From: Hymenobacter crusticola
GTDB lineage: Bacteria; Bacteroidota; Bacteroidia; Cytophagales; Hymenobacteraceae
Length of the DNA: 64,000 nt
Assembly: GCF_002154225.1 (NCBI RefSeq)
Contig: NZ_MTSE01000003.1
Coordinates: 62,001-126,000 of the forward strand
Direction of reading: 5' to 3'
Part shown: positions 35,671-45,637 of the stretch, piece by piece
Position numbering within the stretch: the stretch's first letter is position 1
How the letters are laid out: the number at the start of each line of letters is the position of its first letter
The notes under the pieces: model-generated
What the model saw: only the letters and a program-made list of their open reading frames with translations
Databases searched by the model: none
What the model was told of the DNA's origin: nothing
Translations under genes and position numbers: made by a program

Positions 35671-37941
35671 ATGGACAACTTAGTCAGAAGGTTATTGAAA
35701 GCCTCTTGCGCCTTAGCGCTGGGCGCAGCTATGGCCCAGCCAGCGCTGGCCCAGAGCACGCGCAAGCAGCTAAAGACCGCAAACAAGTTCTTCGACCAAG
35801 AGAACTACCGGGCCTCCATCCCTTACTACGAGCAAGTGTTGGCCAAGGAGCCGAATAACGCCCAGGCATTATTTCGAGCCGGTATCGCCTACATGTCCTT
35901 TGATAAGGAGAAGGCAAGTGACTATATCTATAAGGCGCAGCGGCTGAAGCCGAAGGTGTCGAAAGATGTAGAATACTGGCTTGGGCGCGTAGACCACCTC
36001 AACTATAACTTCGATGAGGCTATCACACACTTCCAGGCCTACAATGCTACGCTCAAGAAGAAGACGGATACCCGCAAAGCCGAATTGGCTCAGCTGATTC
36101 AGCACAGCAAAAATGCCAAGGTGCAGTTCAACAGCCCCAAGGATATTTTTGTAAAGAACCTAGGCCCGACCGTCAACACGCAATACTCAGAGCATAGTCC
36201 GGTTATCTCTACCGATGATAAACTGCTGCTGTTCACGTCTCGCGGGGAGAACGTAACGGGCGCAGGCAATGCAAATTCTAAAAAGGGCGGCAACATCGCT
36301 TCTGACGGGGAGTACTACGAAGATATCTTCGAAACCCAGCGCATCGACGAGGACGAATGGCAGAAGCCTCGCTCCTTAAGTGGCGTGCTGAACGGCAAAG
36401 GCCACGATGCTTCAACGCAGCTGTTCGATAACGACACAAAGCTGCTGATGTACCGACAGGACGAGAATGGCGACATTTTCTACTCTGAAAAGAGTGGTGG
36501 CGATTGGGCGCCTCCCAAGAAGTTGAATGGCAACATCAACTCAAAAGCGTATGAAGGCGACGCCTACATCACGCCCGATGGTTTAACAATTTACTTCTCG
36601 ACGGGTAAGTACTCGGAAGACGGCACGCTGGACCTGTACTACGCGACGCGGCAGCCAGGTGGTGATTGGGGACAAGCCAAGACCCTAGGTAATGCCATCA
36701 ACACTAAATACGACGACGATAGTCCGTACCTGAGCCGCGATGGCAAGACGCTGTATTTCAGCTCGCGCGGCCATAATACTATGGGTGGCTACGACATCTT
36801 TAAGTCGCAATGGGATTCGGTAGGACGTAAGTGGGGCCGGCCTGAAAACATGGGTTACCCTATCAACACGCCTGATGATGACATTTACTATCGACTGAGC
36901 CCAGATGGTAGCTATGCTTATTTGTCCAGCTACCGCATTGGGGGCTACGGAGAAAAGGATATCTACACAATCAACTACATCAAGAACATCAATATTCGGG
37001 GCAAGGTGTTTAGTGCCCGCGACAGTAGCTCCGTAATTCCGGGTGTAGAGTTGGTGTTCTCGGGTACGCAGGCCGACAAAACTGCGCTGAGCTACCGTGA
37101 CGTGACCAAGCCTGAGACGGGGGACTACGGGGTGAGCGTGCTTTCGGGCCGGACGTACCAAGTAGCAGTATCGAAAGATGGCCAGAACATCACCACAGTA
37201 GAGTTGGCAGTGCCGATTTCGACCAATGATTCGACGTCGATTACCAAAAACTTCTACGTACCGTATGTTGATACGACCAGCCAATCGGCGTATGCGTTCA
37301 AGAAGATCTATTTCGATACCGACAAGTATAACCTGCGGCCGGAGTCTATCTCGGAGCTAGACAACATCGCTAAAATACTGAAAGCCAATCCCGGCCTGAA
37401 CGTTTCGGTAGAAGGTCACTGCGATTCGCGCAACACCGACGAGTACAACATGGAGCTAGGCGACAACCGCTCCACGGCTGCCTACAAGTACCTTCTGAAG
37501 AAAGGTGTGTCGGATGCGCGGCTAGTGACGGTAAGCTACGGCGAACGTCGTCCGGCTGCTCCCAACGATTCGCCGGAGAACATGCAACTGAATCGTCGCG
37601 TAGAGTTCCGAGTGATTCTAAAGGAGGGGGAAACGGCCCCGACGATCAACCCAGTGTCGTCAAGCACCGGAAATATGAGTACTTCGTCGAGCGTAGCACC
37701 CGCTAGCAGCTCTACTCTGACGACCACGACGGCACCGCTGCAACCTGGCAAGACCAAGATAAAGCAGGCAGACGGGACGAAGATAAAAACCAAAGTCGAC
37801 GAGAATTCTGACAAGGTAAAAGTGAAAGCCAAAGGCCCTCAGGGCGAAGAGGCAAAGACCAAAACCAAAAACGGAACGATTGACTCGAAGGCAAAAGACG
37901 CTAACGGCGAAAAAACTAAAGTGAAGACTGACAACGACTAA
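35671..37941 (+). CDS. PorE-like OmpA-family outer-membrane-associated protein
   Basis: 756 residues with a signal peptide ending 'AQPALAQS'. Domain order: TPR repeats (about 30-140), PD40/WD40-like propeller (about 165-440, '[17 protein letters not shown]', '[17 protein letters not shown]'), a carboxypeptidase-regulatory-like sandwich (about 445-530), then an OmpA_C peptidoglycan-binding domain (about 545-660, '[15 protein letters not shown]', '[13 protein letters not shown]'). TPR-WD40-CRD-OmpA is the plan of the type IX secretion protein PorE, but paralogues with the same plan exist. Residues 690-756 form an unusual Lys/Thr-rich repetitive tail. A terminator follows. Confidence 0.85.
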   Translation: MDNLVRRLLKASCALALGAAMAQPALAQSTRKQLKTANKFFDQENYRASIPYYEQVLAKEPNNAQALFRAGIAYMSFDKEKASDYIYKAQRLKPKVSKDVEYWLGRVDHLNYNFDEAITHFQAYNATLKKKTDTRKAELAQLIQHSKNAKVQFNSPKDIFVKNLGPTVNTQYSEHSPVISTDDKLLLFTSRGENVTGAGNANSKKGGNIASDGEYYEDIFETQRIDEDEWQKPRSLSGVLNGKGHDASTQLFDNDTKLLMYRQDENGDIFYSEKSGGDWAPPKKLNGNINSKAYEGDAYITPDGLTIYFSTGKYSEDGTLDLYYATRQPGGDWGQAKTLGNAINTKYDDDSPYLSRDGKTLYFSSRGHNTMGGYDIFKSQWDSVGRKWGRPENMGYPINTPDDDIYYRLSPDGSYAYLSSYRIGGYGEKDIYTINYIKNINIRGKVFSARDSSSVIPGVELVFSGTQADKTALSYRDVTKPETGDYGVSVLSGRTYQVAVSKDGQNITTVELAVPISTNDSTSITKNFYVPYVDTTSQSAYAFKKIYFDTDKYNLRPESISELDNIAKILKANPGLNVSVEGHCDSRNTDEYNMELGDNRSTAAYKYLLKKGVSDARLVTVSYGERRPAAPNDSPENMQLNRRVEFRVILKEGETAPTINPVSSSTGNMSTSSSVAPASSSTLTTTTAPLQPGKTKIKQADGTKIKTKVDENSDKVKVKAKGPQGEEAKTKTKNGTIDSKAKDANGEKTKVKTDND

Positions 37942-37961
37942 GCCAGCTCACATGCGCTTCC

Positions 37962-37996
37962 AACGGGCCGGGCATTGCGTCCGGCCCGTTTTTTTT
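37962..37996 (+). terminator. Strong terminator after the PorE-like gene
   Basis: A 10-bp GC-rich stem (37962-37971 with 37981-37990) followed by eight T. It lies inside the open frame upstream of menG and so argues for the later start of that gene. Confidence 0.88.
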
Positions 37997-38068
37997 CAAC
38001 ATAATCGAGGGCAAGGCGTTATGTTTGAACAATTAGCCCATCCATTCTTCGTTCTTGGCTTCAGAAGT

Positions 38069-38797
38069 ATGACCGTTGTACCCTACAAAGACGACGCTGC
38101 CGGCAAAAAAACGCAGGTAGCCCAAATGTTTAACAGCATAGCTGGGAAATATGACTTTCTGAATCATTTCTTGAGCGTAGGCACCGACATCTACTGGCGT
38201 CGTAAGGCAGTAGGTGAGCTTAAGCAGCTACGGCCAGCCCTCATTCTGGATATTGCAACGGGTACTGCCGATTTTGCCATTGAAACGTTGCGTGCTGCAT
38301 CGCCCGACGCTCAAATAACGGGCGTCGATATTTCGGAAGGCATGCTGGATGTAGGTCGGCGTAAGCTAGCCGAAAAAGGGCTTTCGAACCGCATCCACTT
38401 AGAGCTAGGAGATTCGGAGAATTTGCCTTTTCCCGATAATCACTTCGATGCAGTAACAGCTTCGTTTGGAGTACGTAACTTTGAAAACCTCAAAAAGGGA
38501 CTCGCTGAGATGCAGCGGGTGCTACGCCCTGGTGGGAAAGTGGTTATTCTGGAGTTCTCCAAACCCACGGCTTTTCCGCTAAAGCAGGCTTACAATTTCT
38601 ATTTCCGGCATATCCTGCCGGTGTTCGGTAAACTAATTTCTAAAGACCGCGCGGCCTATACCTACCTGCCCGAATCGGTGCAGGCTTTTCCGGATGGCCC
38701 CGCTTTTCTTTCCATCTTGGCGCAAGTTGGCTTTAAAAACCCCGCATGGCAACCTCTTACGTTCGGCATCAGCTCTATCTACACCGCTCAAAAATAA
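38069..38797 (+). CDS. menG: Demethylmenaquinone methyltransferase (MenG/UbiE)
   Basis: 242 residues from ATG 38069, placed after the terminator that an earlier start (37952) would span. '[18 protein letters not shown]', '[13 protein letters not shown]' (SAM motif I), '[13 protein letters not shown]' and '[13 protein letters not shown]' are the UbiE/MenG signatures. It methylates demethylmenaquinone to menaquinone, the quinone expected in Bacteroidota. Its 3' end overlaps the porT start by 52 bases, a sign of coupling. Confidence 0.95.
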   Translation: MTVVPYKDDAAGKKTQVAQMFNSIAGKYDFLNHFLSVGTDIYWRRKAVGELKQLRPALILDIATGTADFAIETLRAASPDAQITGVDISEGMLDVGRRKLAEKGLSNRIHLELGDSENLPFPDNHFDAVTASFGVRNFENLKKGLAEMQRVLRPGGKVVILEFSKPTAFPLKQAYNFYFRHILPVFGKLISKDRAAYTYLPESVQAFPDGPAFLSILAQVGFKNPAWQPLTFGISSIYTAQK

Positions 38798-39549
38798 CGC
38801 GCTTCGCCTTCGCAGCCCTCGCGGCGGCTGTTGTTGCGCTTCCGAGCCATGCCCAGAATAAAAGCCGTACCAAGTCGAGCCGCACCAAAAGCGGCCACGT
38901 GAAGTCCATTACCACGGATAACCTGCCGGGCTATGACGACAAGTGGTTTCACCCAGGCTTCTATCTAGCGCCAAATTTTTCGCGCTTCCAGATTCAGCAG
39001 TCAGCGAGTTACATCCAGGCCATTAACAGCGGCCAGGGGATTTCTGCAAATGCTTTGGTTAGTCCAGGCTTTTCGGTGGGTTTTGTCGGCGATGTGCGCT
39101 TGGCCGACTATCTGACGCTACGTTTCACGCCAGGGGTTAGCTTTTTATCACGCCGAATTGAGTTTACCAATCAAGGGTATTCGGGGCAGGATACTATTGT
39201 TACGCAGGAGATTGGCTCTACGCAGATCGATTTACCTGTGTTGTTTAAGCTCCACTCACAAAGGCGGCGTAACACGCGTGTGTATGTGGTAGGTGGTATC
39301 CGACCTAGCTTCAACGTAGGCAATCGACGCAAGAATCCTGAACTCTTCAAACTGCGCGCCGATGATACAGACCTAACCTTGGAATACGGCGTGGGGCTAG
39401 ACCTGTTCTACCCCTTATTCAAGTTTGCCCCGGAGCTTCGCTTTTCTAGTGGTCTGAAGAACTTGCTTCTGCCTGGCACGGATGTCTACAGCAACAGTTT
39501 GCAACGACTCACTAGTAATACTGTAACGCTGTATCTGACGTTTGAATAA
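38746..39549 (+). CDS. porT: PorT-family outer membrane beta-barrel protein
   Basis: 267 residues. A hydrophobic signal ending 'ALPSHAQ' follows a basic stretch, and the remainder is beta-barrel-like with '[14 protein letters not shown]', '[22 protein letters not shown]', '[14 protein letters not shown]' and '[24 protein letters not shown]', matching PorT (barrel of the type IX secretion / gliding machinery). The only ATG is at 38746, inside menG, giving an unusually long basic n-region; a cryptic later start is possible. The menG-porT neighbourhood is familiar from other Bacteroidota. Confidence 0.87.
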   Translation: MATSYVRHQLYLHRSKITRFAFAALAAAVVALPSHAQNKSRTKSSRTKSGHVKSITTDNLPGYDDKWFHPGFYLAPNFSRFQIQQSASYIQAINSGQGISANALVSPGFSVGFVGDVRLADYLTLRFTPGVSFLSRRIEFTNQGYSGQDTIVTQEIGSTQIDLPVLFKLHSQRRRNTRVYVVGGIRPSFNVGNRRKNPELFKLRADDTDLTLEYGVGLDLFYPLFKFAPELRFSSGLKNLLLPGTDVYSNSLQRLTSNTVTLYLTFE

Positions 39550-39640
39550 AAGAGCTAAATGGCTGAATGATTTACTGGTACGCTGACGAGTTGTTGAACT
39601 GGCCACTATCGAAGCATCCAGCCATTTAATAGGATAACCC

Positions 39641-40390
39641 ATGACCAAAACTGCTTTCATTACGGGTGCTTCGTCCGGGATAGGCCGCGCCACAGCTGTT
39701 GCTTTAGCTAAGGCTGGTTTTCAATTAGTAGTGACCGGACGCCGGGCCGAACGGCTTCAAGACCTAGCCCAGCAACTTGCTCCCACACCGGTACACGTTC
39801 TGACGTTCGATGTGCGCGACCGCGCCGCCGTAGAAACGGCCGTTGCTAGCTTGCCTGCCGAATTCCAAATAATTGATGTACTAGTGAATAACGCGGGCAA
39901 TGCACACGGCCTAGCACCTATCCAGGACGGTGACCCAAACGATTGGGACATGATGCTGGATGGCAACGTGAAAGGCTTGCTGAACGTGAGCCGCGCGCTG
40001 TTACCTGGGATGACGCAACGCAAGCAGGGGCACATCATCAATATCGGTTCGATTGCCGGTCAGGAAGTTTACGCGAATGGCAACGTGTATTGCGCTTCGA
40101 AAGCGGCCGTGGCCGCGCTGACCAAAGGCATGCGGATTGATTTGCTGCCTCATCACATTAGAGTGGCAGAGGTAAACCCAGGCGCCGTGGAAACAGAGTT
40201 TTCGGAGGTGCGCTTCAAGGGCGACAACGAGCGGGCCGCGAAAGTGTACCAAGGGTACGAACCGTTGCGCGCCGAAGACGTAGCGGACGTCATTCAGTTC
40301 ATGGTAACCCGGCCGCCACACGTGAACGTGGCGGAGGTATTGTTGCTACCAGCCGCACAAGCATCAGCGACGCTGATCAACAAAGAATAA
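39641..40390 (+). CDS. Short-chain dehydrogenase/reductase (YdfG-like)
   Basis: 249 residues of a classical SDR: 'TAFITGASSGIGRATAVAL' (TGxxxGxG cofactor motif), NNAG at about 87-90, a Ser in 'IINIGSIAG' and the catalytic YCASK, so the Ser-Tyr-Lys set is complete. The sequence resembles YdfG-type NADP-dependent 3-hydroxy acid dehydrogenases, but the substrate is not certain. An imperfect inverted repeat (about 39556-39630) precedes it, and a terminator follows. Confidence 0.92.
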   Translation: MTKTAFITGASSGIGRATAVALAKAGFQLVVTGRRAERLQDLAQQLAPTPVHVLTFDVRDRAAVETAVASLPAEFQIIDVLVNNAGNAHGLAPIQDGDPNDWDMMLDGNVKGLLNVSRALLPGMTQRKQGHIINIGSIAGQEVYANGNVYCASKAAVAALTKGMRIDLLPHHIRVAEVNPGAVETEFSEVRFKGDNERAAKVYQGYEPLRAEDVADVIQFMVTRPPHVNVAEVLLLPAAQASATLINKE

Positions 40391-40424
40391 AAACCTAGCT
40401 TTTCGGCGGCAACTCGAAGAATTT

Positions 40425-40459
40425 GGAGCAGAATGAGTTATTTCGTTCTGCTCCTTTTG
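40425..40459 (+). terminator. Terminator after the SDR gene
   Basis: A 12-bp stem including one G-U pair (40425-40436 with 40443-40454) followed by TTTT. It ends only 16 bases before the next ATG, so the acyl-CoA synthetase promoter must overlap it or transcription reads through. Confidence 0.65.
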
Positions 40460-40475
40460 ATTTTGTCGCTACCCT

Positions 40476-42407
40476 ATGCCTGGTTATCAGTCCCTCGCCG
40501 ATATTGCCGCCATCGAACAAGTGCCGCTGAGTGCCCGGCCTCTTGCGCCGAATACCTTTGAAATGCTTCGGCGCGGCGCCATGCTCAATCCGCAGGCAAC
40601 TGCCTTGCGTTTCGTATTCAACGGAGAAAAGCCTACTGAGTCGGTCGACTTTAACTACGCTGACTTGCTCAGGCATTTTTATCAGGCGGCTAATCTGTTC
40701 CATACTATAGGAGTTGGCGCCACCGACGTAGTATCGTATGTGCTGCCAAACCTGCCCGAAACGACTTTTACGCTTTGGGGTGGACAAGCGGCTGGCATTG
40801 TTAATCCCATTAATCCGCTGCTGGAACCTAGCCAGATTGCGGAGATTCTGAATGCGGCAGGTACTAAGGTGCTCGTTACGCTACGCGCTTTCCCTAAAAC
40901 CGATATCTGGCAAAAAGTGGAGGCAGTAGCCGCACTAGTACCTAGCCTTGAAACCATTGTAACCGTCGACATGCTGCCGTACCTATCGCTGGTGCAGCGG
41001 TTGGCGGTTGGCGCGACGCGCTTAGGCAAAGGCCAGCCAGCGTTACCGGGCAAACGGGTAGTAGATTTCAACCAGTTGCTGCGCCAGCAGCCCGACGATC
41101 GGCTTATAGCAGGCCGTCAGATTGCCCCCACCGATACGGCCTGCTATTTCCACACAGGCGGCACTACGGGCACGCCGAAGCTAGCCCCACTCACCCACCA
41201 CAACCTGACGGTCATCACCTACAGCGCTTCTCAGCTGCTAGGCGACAGCACAGAGAAGTTGGTGTTTTTCTGCGGGTTACCGCTCTTTCACGTGAATGGC
41301 GTGGTCGTGACGGGCAGCATTCCGTGGTCGTTGGGGCACACGCTGGTGCTGGGTAGCCCGGCCGGCTACCGTGGCCCAGGTATCTTAACCAACTTCTGGC
41401 AATTGGTGGAGCATTACCGGCTGTCGTTGTTCAGTGGGGTGCCAACTATCTTCACGCGGTTGCTTGAGCTTCCCATTAGTAAGCGCGACGTAAGCTCGTT
41501 GCGTTACGCTATCTGTGGGGCGGCGCCGATGCCGGTGGAGGTCATTCGCGAGTTTGAGCGCCGCACGGGGCTGCGCGTGTCGGAGGGCTACGGCTTCACA
41601 GAAGGCTCGTGCATCAGCAGCGTAACGCCGCTGGGAGGGGAGCCGGTGCCGGGCTCTATCGGGCTGCGCGTGCCCTACCAAGAGGTAAAAGTGGTGGTGT
41701 TGGATGAGCAAACCGGCGCGTATCAGCGCGACGCGGCCGTGAATGAAAGCGGCGTTATCGTGGTGCGTGGTGCTAATATATTCCAAGGCTACTTGCAACC
41801 CGAGCACAACAAAGGCATTTGGGTGGATACGGAGGATGGCCGCGGGGACTTCTACAACACCGGCGACCTAGGCCGGCAGGACGAGCGAGGGTATTTCTTC
41901 ATCACTGGCCGCAAGAAGGAACTCATCATCCGGGGCGGACACAACATCGACCCCAAAATCATTGAGGAAGCCTTGGCGCAACACCCCGCCGTAGCCCTGG
42001 CCGCCGCCATTGGCAGCCCCGATAAAGATGCTGGCGAGCTGCCAGTAGCTTACGTGATGTTGAAAACGGGGCAACAGGCAACAGCAGCTGAGTTACTGGC
42101 CTTCGCCGAAGCCAACATTCCCGAGCGAGCCGCTGTGCCCAAGCATATTCACATCGCCGCGGAATTTCCCCTCACGGCTATTGGTAAAATCTTGAAGCCG
42201 GTGCTGGTGAAGCAGGAAATCTGCCGAATATATGAGCAGGAGCTAGGGAAGGTTTCTGGTCTAAACGTCAGCAATATTTCCGTGCGCGAGGATAAGAAGC
42301 TAGGGTTAGTGGCGGCGGTGAAAGCCACTGGTGGCGCCGACGCGGCTAGTTCTATTAGGCAGGCGCTAAGTGGCTACGCCGTGCCGTGCGAGGTGGAGGT
42401 AGTGTAA
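40476..42407 (+). CDS. Acyl-CoA synthetase (AMP-forming)
   Basis: 643 residues of the ANL adenylating superfamily. 'YFHTGGTTGTPKLAPLTHHN' is the phosphate loop, 'SEGYGFTEGS' the A5 motif, 'FYNTGDLGRQDERGYFFITG' the hinge region and 'ILKPVL' the A10 lysine segment (TAIGKI). It activates a carboxylic acid, most likely a fatty acid, to acyl-AMP and then acyl-CoA. A C-terminal extension of about 50 residues is present. Chain-length specificity is unknown. No signal peptide. Confidence 0.93.
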   Translation: MPGYQSLADIAAIEQVPLSARPLAPNTFEMLRRGAMLNPQATALRFVFNGEKPTESVDFNYADLLRHFYQAANLFHTIGVGATDVVSYVLPNLPETTFTLWGGQAAGIVNPINPLLEPSQIAEILNAAGTKVLVTLRAFPKTDIWQKVEAVAALVPSLETIVTVDMLPYLSLVQRLAVGATRLGKGQPALPGKRVVDFNQLLRQQPDDRLIAGRQIAPTDTACYFHTGGTTGTPKLAPLTHHNLTVITYSASQLLGDSTEKLVFFCGLPLFHVNGVVVTGSIPWSLGHTLVLGSPAGYRGPGILTNFWQLVEHYRLSLFSGVPTIFTRLLELPISKRDVSSLRYAICGAAPMPVEVIREFERRTGLRVSEGYGFTEGSCISSVTPLGGEPVPGSIGLRVPYQEVKVVVLDEQTGAYQRDAAVNESGVIVVRGANIFQGYLQPEHNKGIWVDTEDGRGDFYNTGDLGRQDERGYFFITGRKKELIIRGGHNIDPKIIEEALAQHPAVALAAAIGSPDKDAGELPVAYVMLKTGQQATAAELLAFAEANIPERAAVPKHIHIAAEFPLTAIGKILKPVLVKQEICRIYEQELGKVSGLNVSNISVREDKKLGLVAAVKATGGADAASSIRQALSGYAVPCEVEVV

Positions 42408-42880
42408 TAGGGCTACAAGAGAAAATGGTTTGCTTCCTGAAGCATAAAACCTGGCGTGATGATATGGCTAGGTTTAGTCATATCGGGTTGTTAGATAGGT
42501 ATTTATGAGTGACTTTGGCTAAATTCGAGTGTAATAGCAGGTCTTGTAATCGACTAATTAGGAACTGGATTCCTCCTTATGGCAAGGGTAGGCCCGATCG
42601 GTGTATAGCAGAGCAAGGACTTCAGCTGAGCTTGTCATCTTCAACACAGGACTTGTTTCGGGCGAAATCAGAGATGCTCGTTCGTTGGCACCGTTGCTAG
42701 GAGCTGTTTTGAAAGTATATTTTGAGAGCCAAAGGTTTGCAGTTGAGGATTTTACGAATTTGCAGGGTAAGCTATTCTTTGTCAAGAAACACGAGGTAGA
42801 TAAGCTAACAGTTCATTATGCTAGGTATCGAACTGTAAGTCTGGGCTGTAGCTATAGTAGCAGAAAGGCTTGCTAGCTGC
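42408..42880. other. Intergenic region with ambiguous overlapping frames
   Basis: About 470 bases. A plus-strand frame from GTG 42601 (91 codons, part of which reads 'LAPLLGAVLKVYFESQRF') and a minus-strand frame from 42785 overlap; neither shows a recognised motif or a good start, and they cannot both be real. The GC content is lower than in the flanking genes. It may hold a degraded gene. Confidence 0.35.
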
Positions 42881-44443
42881 CTACTTCCGCAAATACCTAC
42901 TCAAATCTGACACCGATGCAATACCTAGCTGCGCGGCTTGTTGCTGCCGCATGAGCAAGGCATACGTATTGTTGAAGCCAATTGGAGCAAGCCACTCTAA
43001 GCCATAGCGGCGACGAAAGTCTTGCTGCACGTATTGGTACACGGCTTTCGGGTCGCCGTGTAGGGAGTCGAGGGTGGCGGGGGATGGCTGGAGCAACACG
43101 AGCAAACCGGTGCCTGTGTATTCAGGATACAGGTCAATAGCGCCGTTGCGGAGCGCTTCGAAGCAGATGCTGGTGCCGCCTAGTCCGGTTTTGGTAGCGA
43201 CATCCAGACTGGTATAGCCCCGGATGAGCGCCGCGTACATCTCGGCCAAGATGTACTGCTCAGAAAAGATTTTGGAACCTAGCACGATGGTCGCGCCACG
43301 GACAGGTTGCGGAGCGCGCCACAAGCCGCGTTTGCGCAGAAATTCGAGGGCGACGGCGCGAGGTGCTTCGTGCAGATAATCGACGCGGTAGTTGAGCTCC
43401 GTCATCACGGAGTCGTTGATTTGGCCGGCTAGCTTTTCCAGCACCGGCTGGAGTTCGGGGTGTTCGGCTAGCACACGCTGGCGCACCACGGGCGCGGCGA
43501 AGTAAGGAGGGAAGGCGCGGCGGTCGTCGCGGAGCACGCGTAGGTTGTAGGCTTTGATGCGGCCATCGGTGGAATAGCCGTCGATTACGTCAACGTCCTT
43601 GTGGTGCGCGGCTTCGTACACCAAGGCGGGCGCAATCACCACGTTGGGCACTTCCAGGTGGTAGGTGCTGCGCACGCCGGGTAAGCCGTCGGCGCGGCCC
43701 ACGAACTCGGGGCTAAAGCCCGCCAGCAGTTTGCCCGTTGCGCGAGGCAGCAGGTACAATCCGCTCAGCAGTGGGAGCAATACCAGCAGTGCACCACCTA
43801 CGCGCACCAGCTTGCGTGCACTCAAGCGTTGTAAGCCAGCCAGCGCTGCGTCGAAAGCCAATGCTAGCCCTGCGGCCGGAATAGCACCCGCCAAGATCAT
43901 GGCGGGGTTGTTCAGGGCAATGCCACCAAAGATGAACTCACCTAGGCCACCCGCAGCAATGTAGGCCGCCAGCGTAGCCACGCCAACGTTGATCACCGTG
44001 GCTGTGCGGACTCCGGCGAACAGGACTGGCAACGCCAGTGGCAATTCTACGCGGCGCAGCACCTGTCCATCAGTGAGGCCTAGGCCCCGAGCCGCTTCTA
44101 CCACCGCCGGGCTCACGCCTTGCACGCCCGCCAGCGTATTGCGAATGATGGGCAGCAGCGAGTACAAGAACAGCGCGAAGATGGCAGGCCCAGGCCCAAT
44201 GCCGAGAACTGGGATTAGGAAGCCGAGCAGTGCGATACTGGGGATAGTTTGAAGCACGCCCGTGAAGCCCAGCACGGCCGGTGCCCAGCGCGGCCGGCGG
44301 GTAAGCAGCAACCCTAGGGGCACGCCCACGAGCACCGCCAGCAGTAGGGAAGCCGCCGTTAGCCCAATGTGTTCGAGGGTTTGCTGACCTAGCTTACTAG
44401 CCTGCGCTTGCCAGAAGGTAAAAAGTTCTTTTAACGTTTCCAA
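42881..44443 (-). CDS. Fused ABC permease and substrate-binding protein (OpuB/ProWX glycine betaine/choline type)
   Basis: 520 residues. Residues about 1-225 form an inner-membrane permease with six helices and the EAA loop 'EAARGLGLTDGQVLRRVELP' for docking to the ATPase. Residues about 240-520 are a periplasmic binding domain of the OpuAC/OsmF family ('VDVIDGYSTDGRIKA', 'YTSLDVATKTGLGGTS', 'NGAIDLYPEYTGTGL'). Such fusions are known for compatible-solute importers and fix binding protein to permease 1:1. The ATP-binding gene overlaps its start by 13 bases. Confidence 0.9.
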   Translation of the reverse strand: METLKELFTFWQAQASKLGQQTLEHIGLTAASLLLAVLVGVPLGLLLTRRPRWAPAVLGFTGVLQTIPSIALLGFLIPVLGIGPGPAIFALFLYSLLPIIRNTLAGVQGVSPAVVEAARGLGLTDGQVLRRVELPLALPVLFAGVRTATVINVGVATLAAYIAAGGLGEFIFGGIALNNPAMILAGAIPAAGLALAFDAALAGLQRLSARKLVRVGGALLVLLPLLSGLYLLPRATGKLLAGFSPEFVGRADGLPGVRSTYHLEVPNVVIAPALVYEAAHHKDVDVIDGYSTDGRIKAYNLRVLRDDRRAFPPYFAAPVVRQRVLAEHPELQPVLEKLAGQINDSVMTELNYRVDYLHEAPRAVALEFLRKRGLWRAPQPVRGATIVLGSKIFSEQYILAEMYAALIRGYTSLDVATKTGLGGTSICFEALRNGAIDLYPEYTGTGLLVLLQPSPATLDSLHGDPKAVYQYVQQDFRRRYGLEWLAPIGFNNTYALLMRQQQAAQLGIASVSDLSRYLRK

Positions 44444-45510
44444 GCTGTTTCCTCTTGTTGTAAAGCTTTGCCGAATGCAGTCATAAGCTGCGGTAAGTCA
44501 AGTTGATAAGATGCTGTGTCTAAAGCGTCAGTACTAATGGAAAGTACTTGTTCCTGTGCGTTATTCGTTGGCTTCGATGCGGCGGTAAGAGCCGAGGAAC
44601 CTGCCGTTGCAGGCGCACCGTTCGTTAAGCTTTCCAATGCTTCTTGGACTGTAGCAGATGCCAGCAGAGTTTCGACGGTGTTGGCCGCGTTGCGCTGAGT
44701 TTGTGCTTCAGGCAGAAACGGTAATATATCTAGCAGCCGCAGCGTGCGCAGTTGCAGCCCTAGCCTTTCGGCCGCGAAAAAGCGCCGTACAAAGTCATTA
44801 GCTGGTTGGAAAAGCAACTCGCGGGGCGTGCCAAGCTGCTGAATCCGGCCGCCGTCAAGCAGGGCAATGCGGTCGGCTAGCTCAAATGCTTCGACTACGT
44901 CGTGGGTAACGAGCACGACAGTTTTGCGGCGCAACTCATCCAGCTCCCGAAACTCGCGGCGGATGCTAGCCCGCGTGATGGGGTCGAGGGCACCAAAGGG
45001 CTCATCCAGGAGAATAATGGGCGGATCGGCTGCTAGCGCCCTAGCCAGGCCGACGCGCTGCTGCTGGCCGCCAGAAAGCTGCTGTGGATACTGGTGCGCA
45101 AAGCGCTCAGCCGGCAAGTGGAGGCGGGTAAGCAGCGCCTCCGTACGCTGGGCAATAGCAGCTGGTGCATGGCCAAGCAAGCGGGGCACGATGCCAATGT
45201 TGTCGGCCACTGTATAATGGGGCAGCAGGCCAACTTGCTGAATCACATAGCCCATGCCGCGCCGCAGCTGTTCGGGGCGTTGGGTGCGCACATCCTGGCC
45301 ATTAACTTCCACGCTACCACTGGACGGCTCAATCAGGCGGTTGAGCATCTTGAGCAACGTCGTTTTGCCGCAGCCACTCGGGCCGAGCAGCACCAGCGTT
45401 TCGCCCTGGGCTAGCTCCAGGCTGATATCTTGCACCACGGCTAGGTCGCCGTAACGCTTGCTGAGATTGCGCACGCGAATCGTGGGGACGGGGGAATGGG
45501 GAGAAGACAC
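44431..45510 (-). CDS. ATP-binding subunit of the betaine/choline-type ABC transporter
   Basis: About 359 residues from GTG 45510; the open frame runs to 45690 but would overlap the divergent gene, and the start is uncertain. Walker [10 protein letters not shown], signature [15 protein letters not shown], Walker B '[13 protein letters not shown]' and the switch '[10 protein letters not shown]' are complete. After the ATPase core (to about 240) there is a low-complexity Ala/Thr/Asn tail instead of the tandem CBS domains of OpuAA/ProV, so ionic-strength sensing through CBS is not expected. It overlaps the permease gene by 13 bases. Confidence 0.9.
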   Translation of the reverse strand: MSSPHSPVPTIRVRNLSKRYGDLAVVQDISLELAQGETLVLLGPSGCGKTTLLKMLNRLIEPSSGSVEVNGQDVRTQRPEQLRRGMGYVIQQVGLLPHYTVADNIGIVPRLLGHAPAAIAQRTEALLTRLHLPAERFAHQYPQQLSGGQQQRVGLARALAADPPIILLDEPFGALDPITRASIRREFRELDELRRKTVVLVTHDVVEAFELADRIALLDGGRIQQLGTPRELLFQPANDFVRRFFAAERLGLQLRTLRLLDILPFLPEAQTQRNAANTVETLLASATVQEALESLTNGAPATAGSSALTAASKPTNNAQEQVLSISTDALDTASYQLDLPQLMTAFGKALQQEETAWKR

Positions 45511-45637
45511 AGATAGAAAAGCCGAACAGTAGAGGTTGGTAAGGTAAGCCGGATACGTCGAATCAGCGAGCTTGGGCACCGCAGATGTTGGTTTGGCTTT
45601 ATCTTGAGGGCCCGATTCATTCCAAGTTCTTCGTTCT

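Noticed and set aside
37952..38068. N-terminal extension of the MenG frame
   Set aside because: It spans a strong terminator hairpin (37962-37996), so it cannot be part of the same transcript start.
42601..42876. 91-codon plus-strand frame and an opposing 75-codon frame
   Set aside because: They overlap antisense to each other, start poorly and match no family; kept only as an ambiguous spacer.
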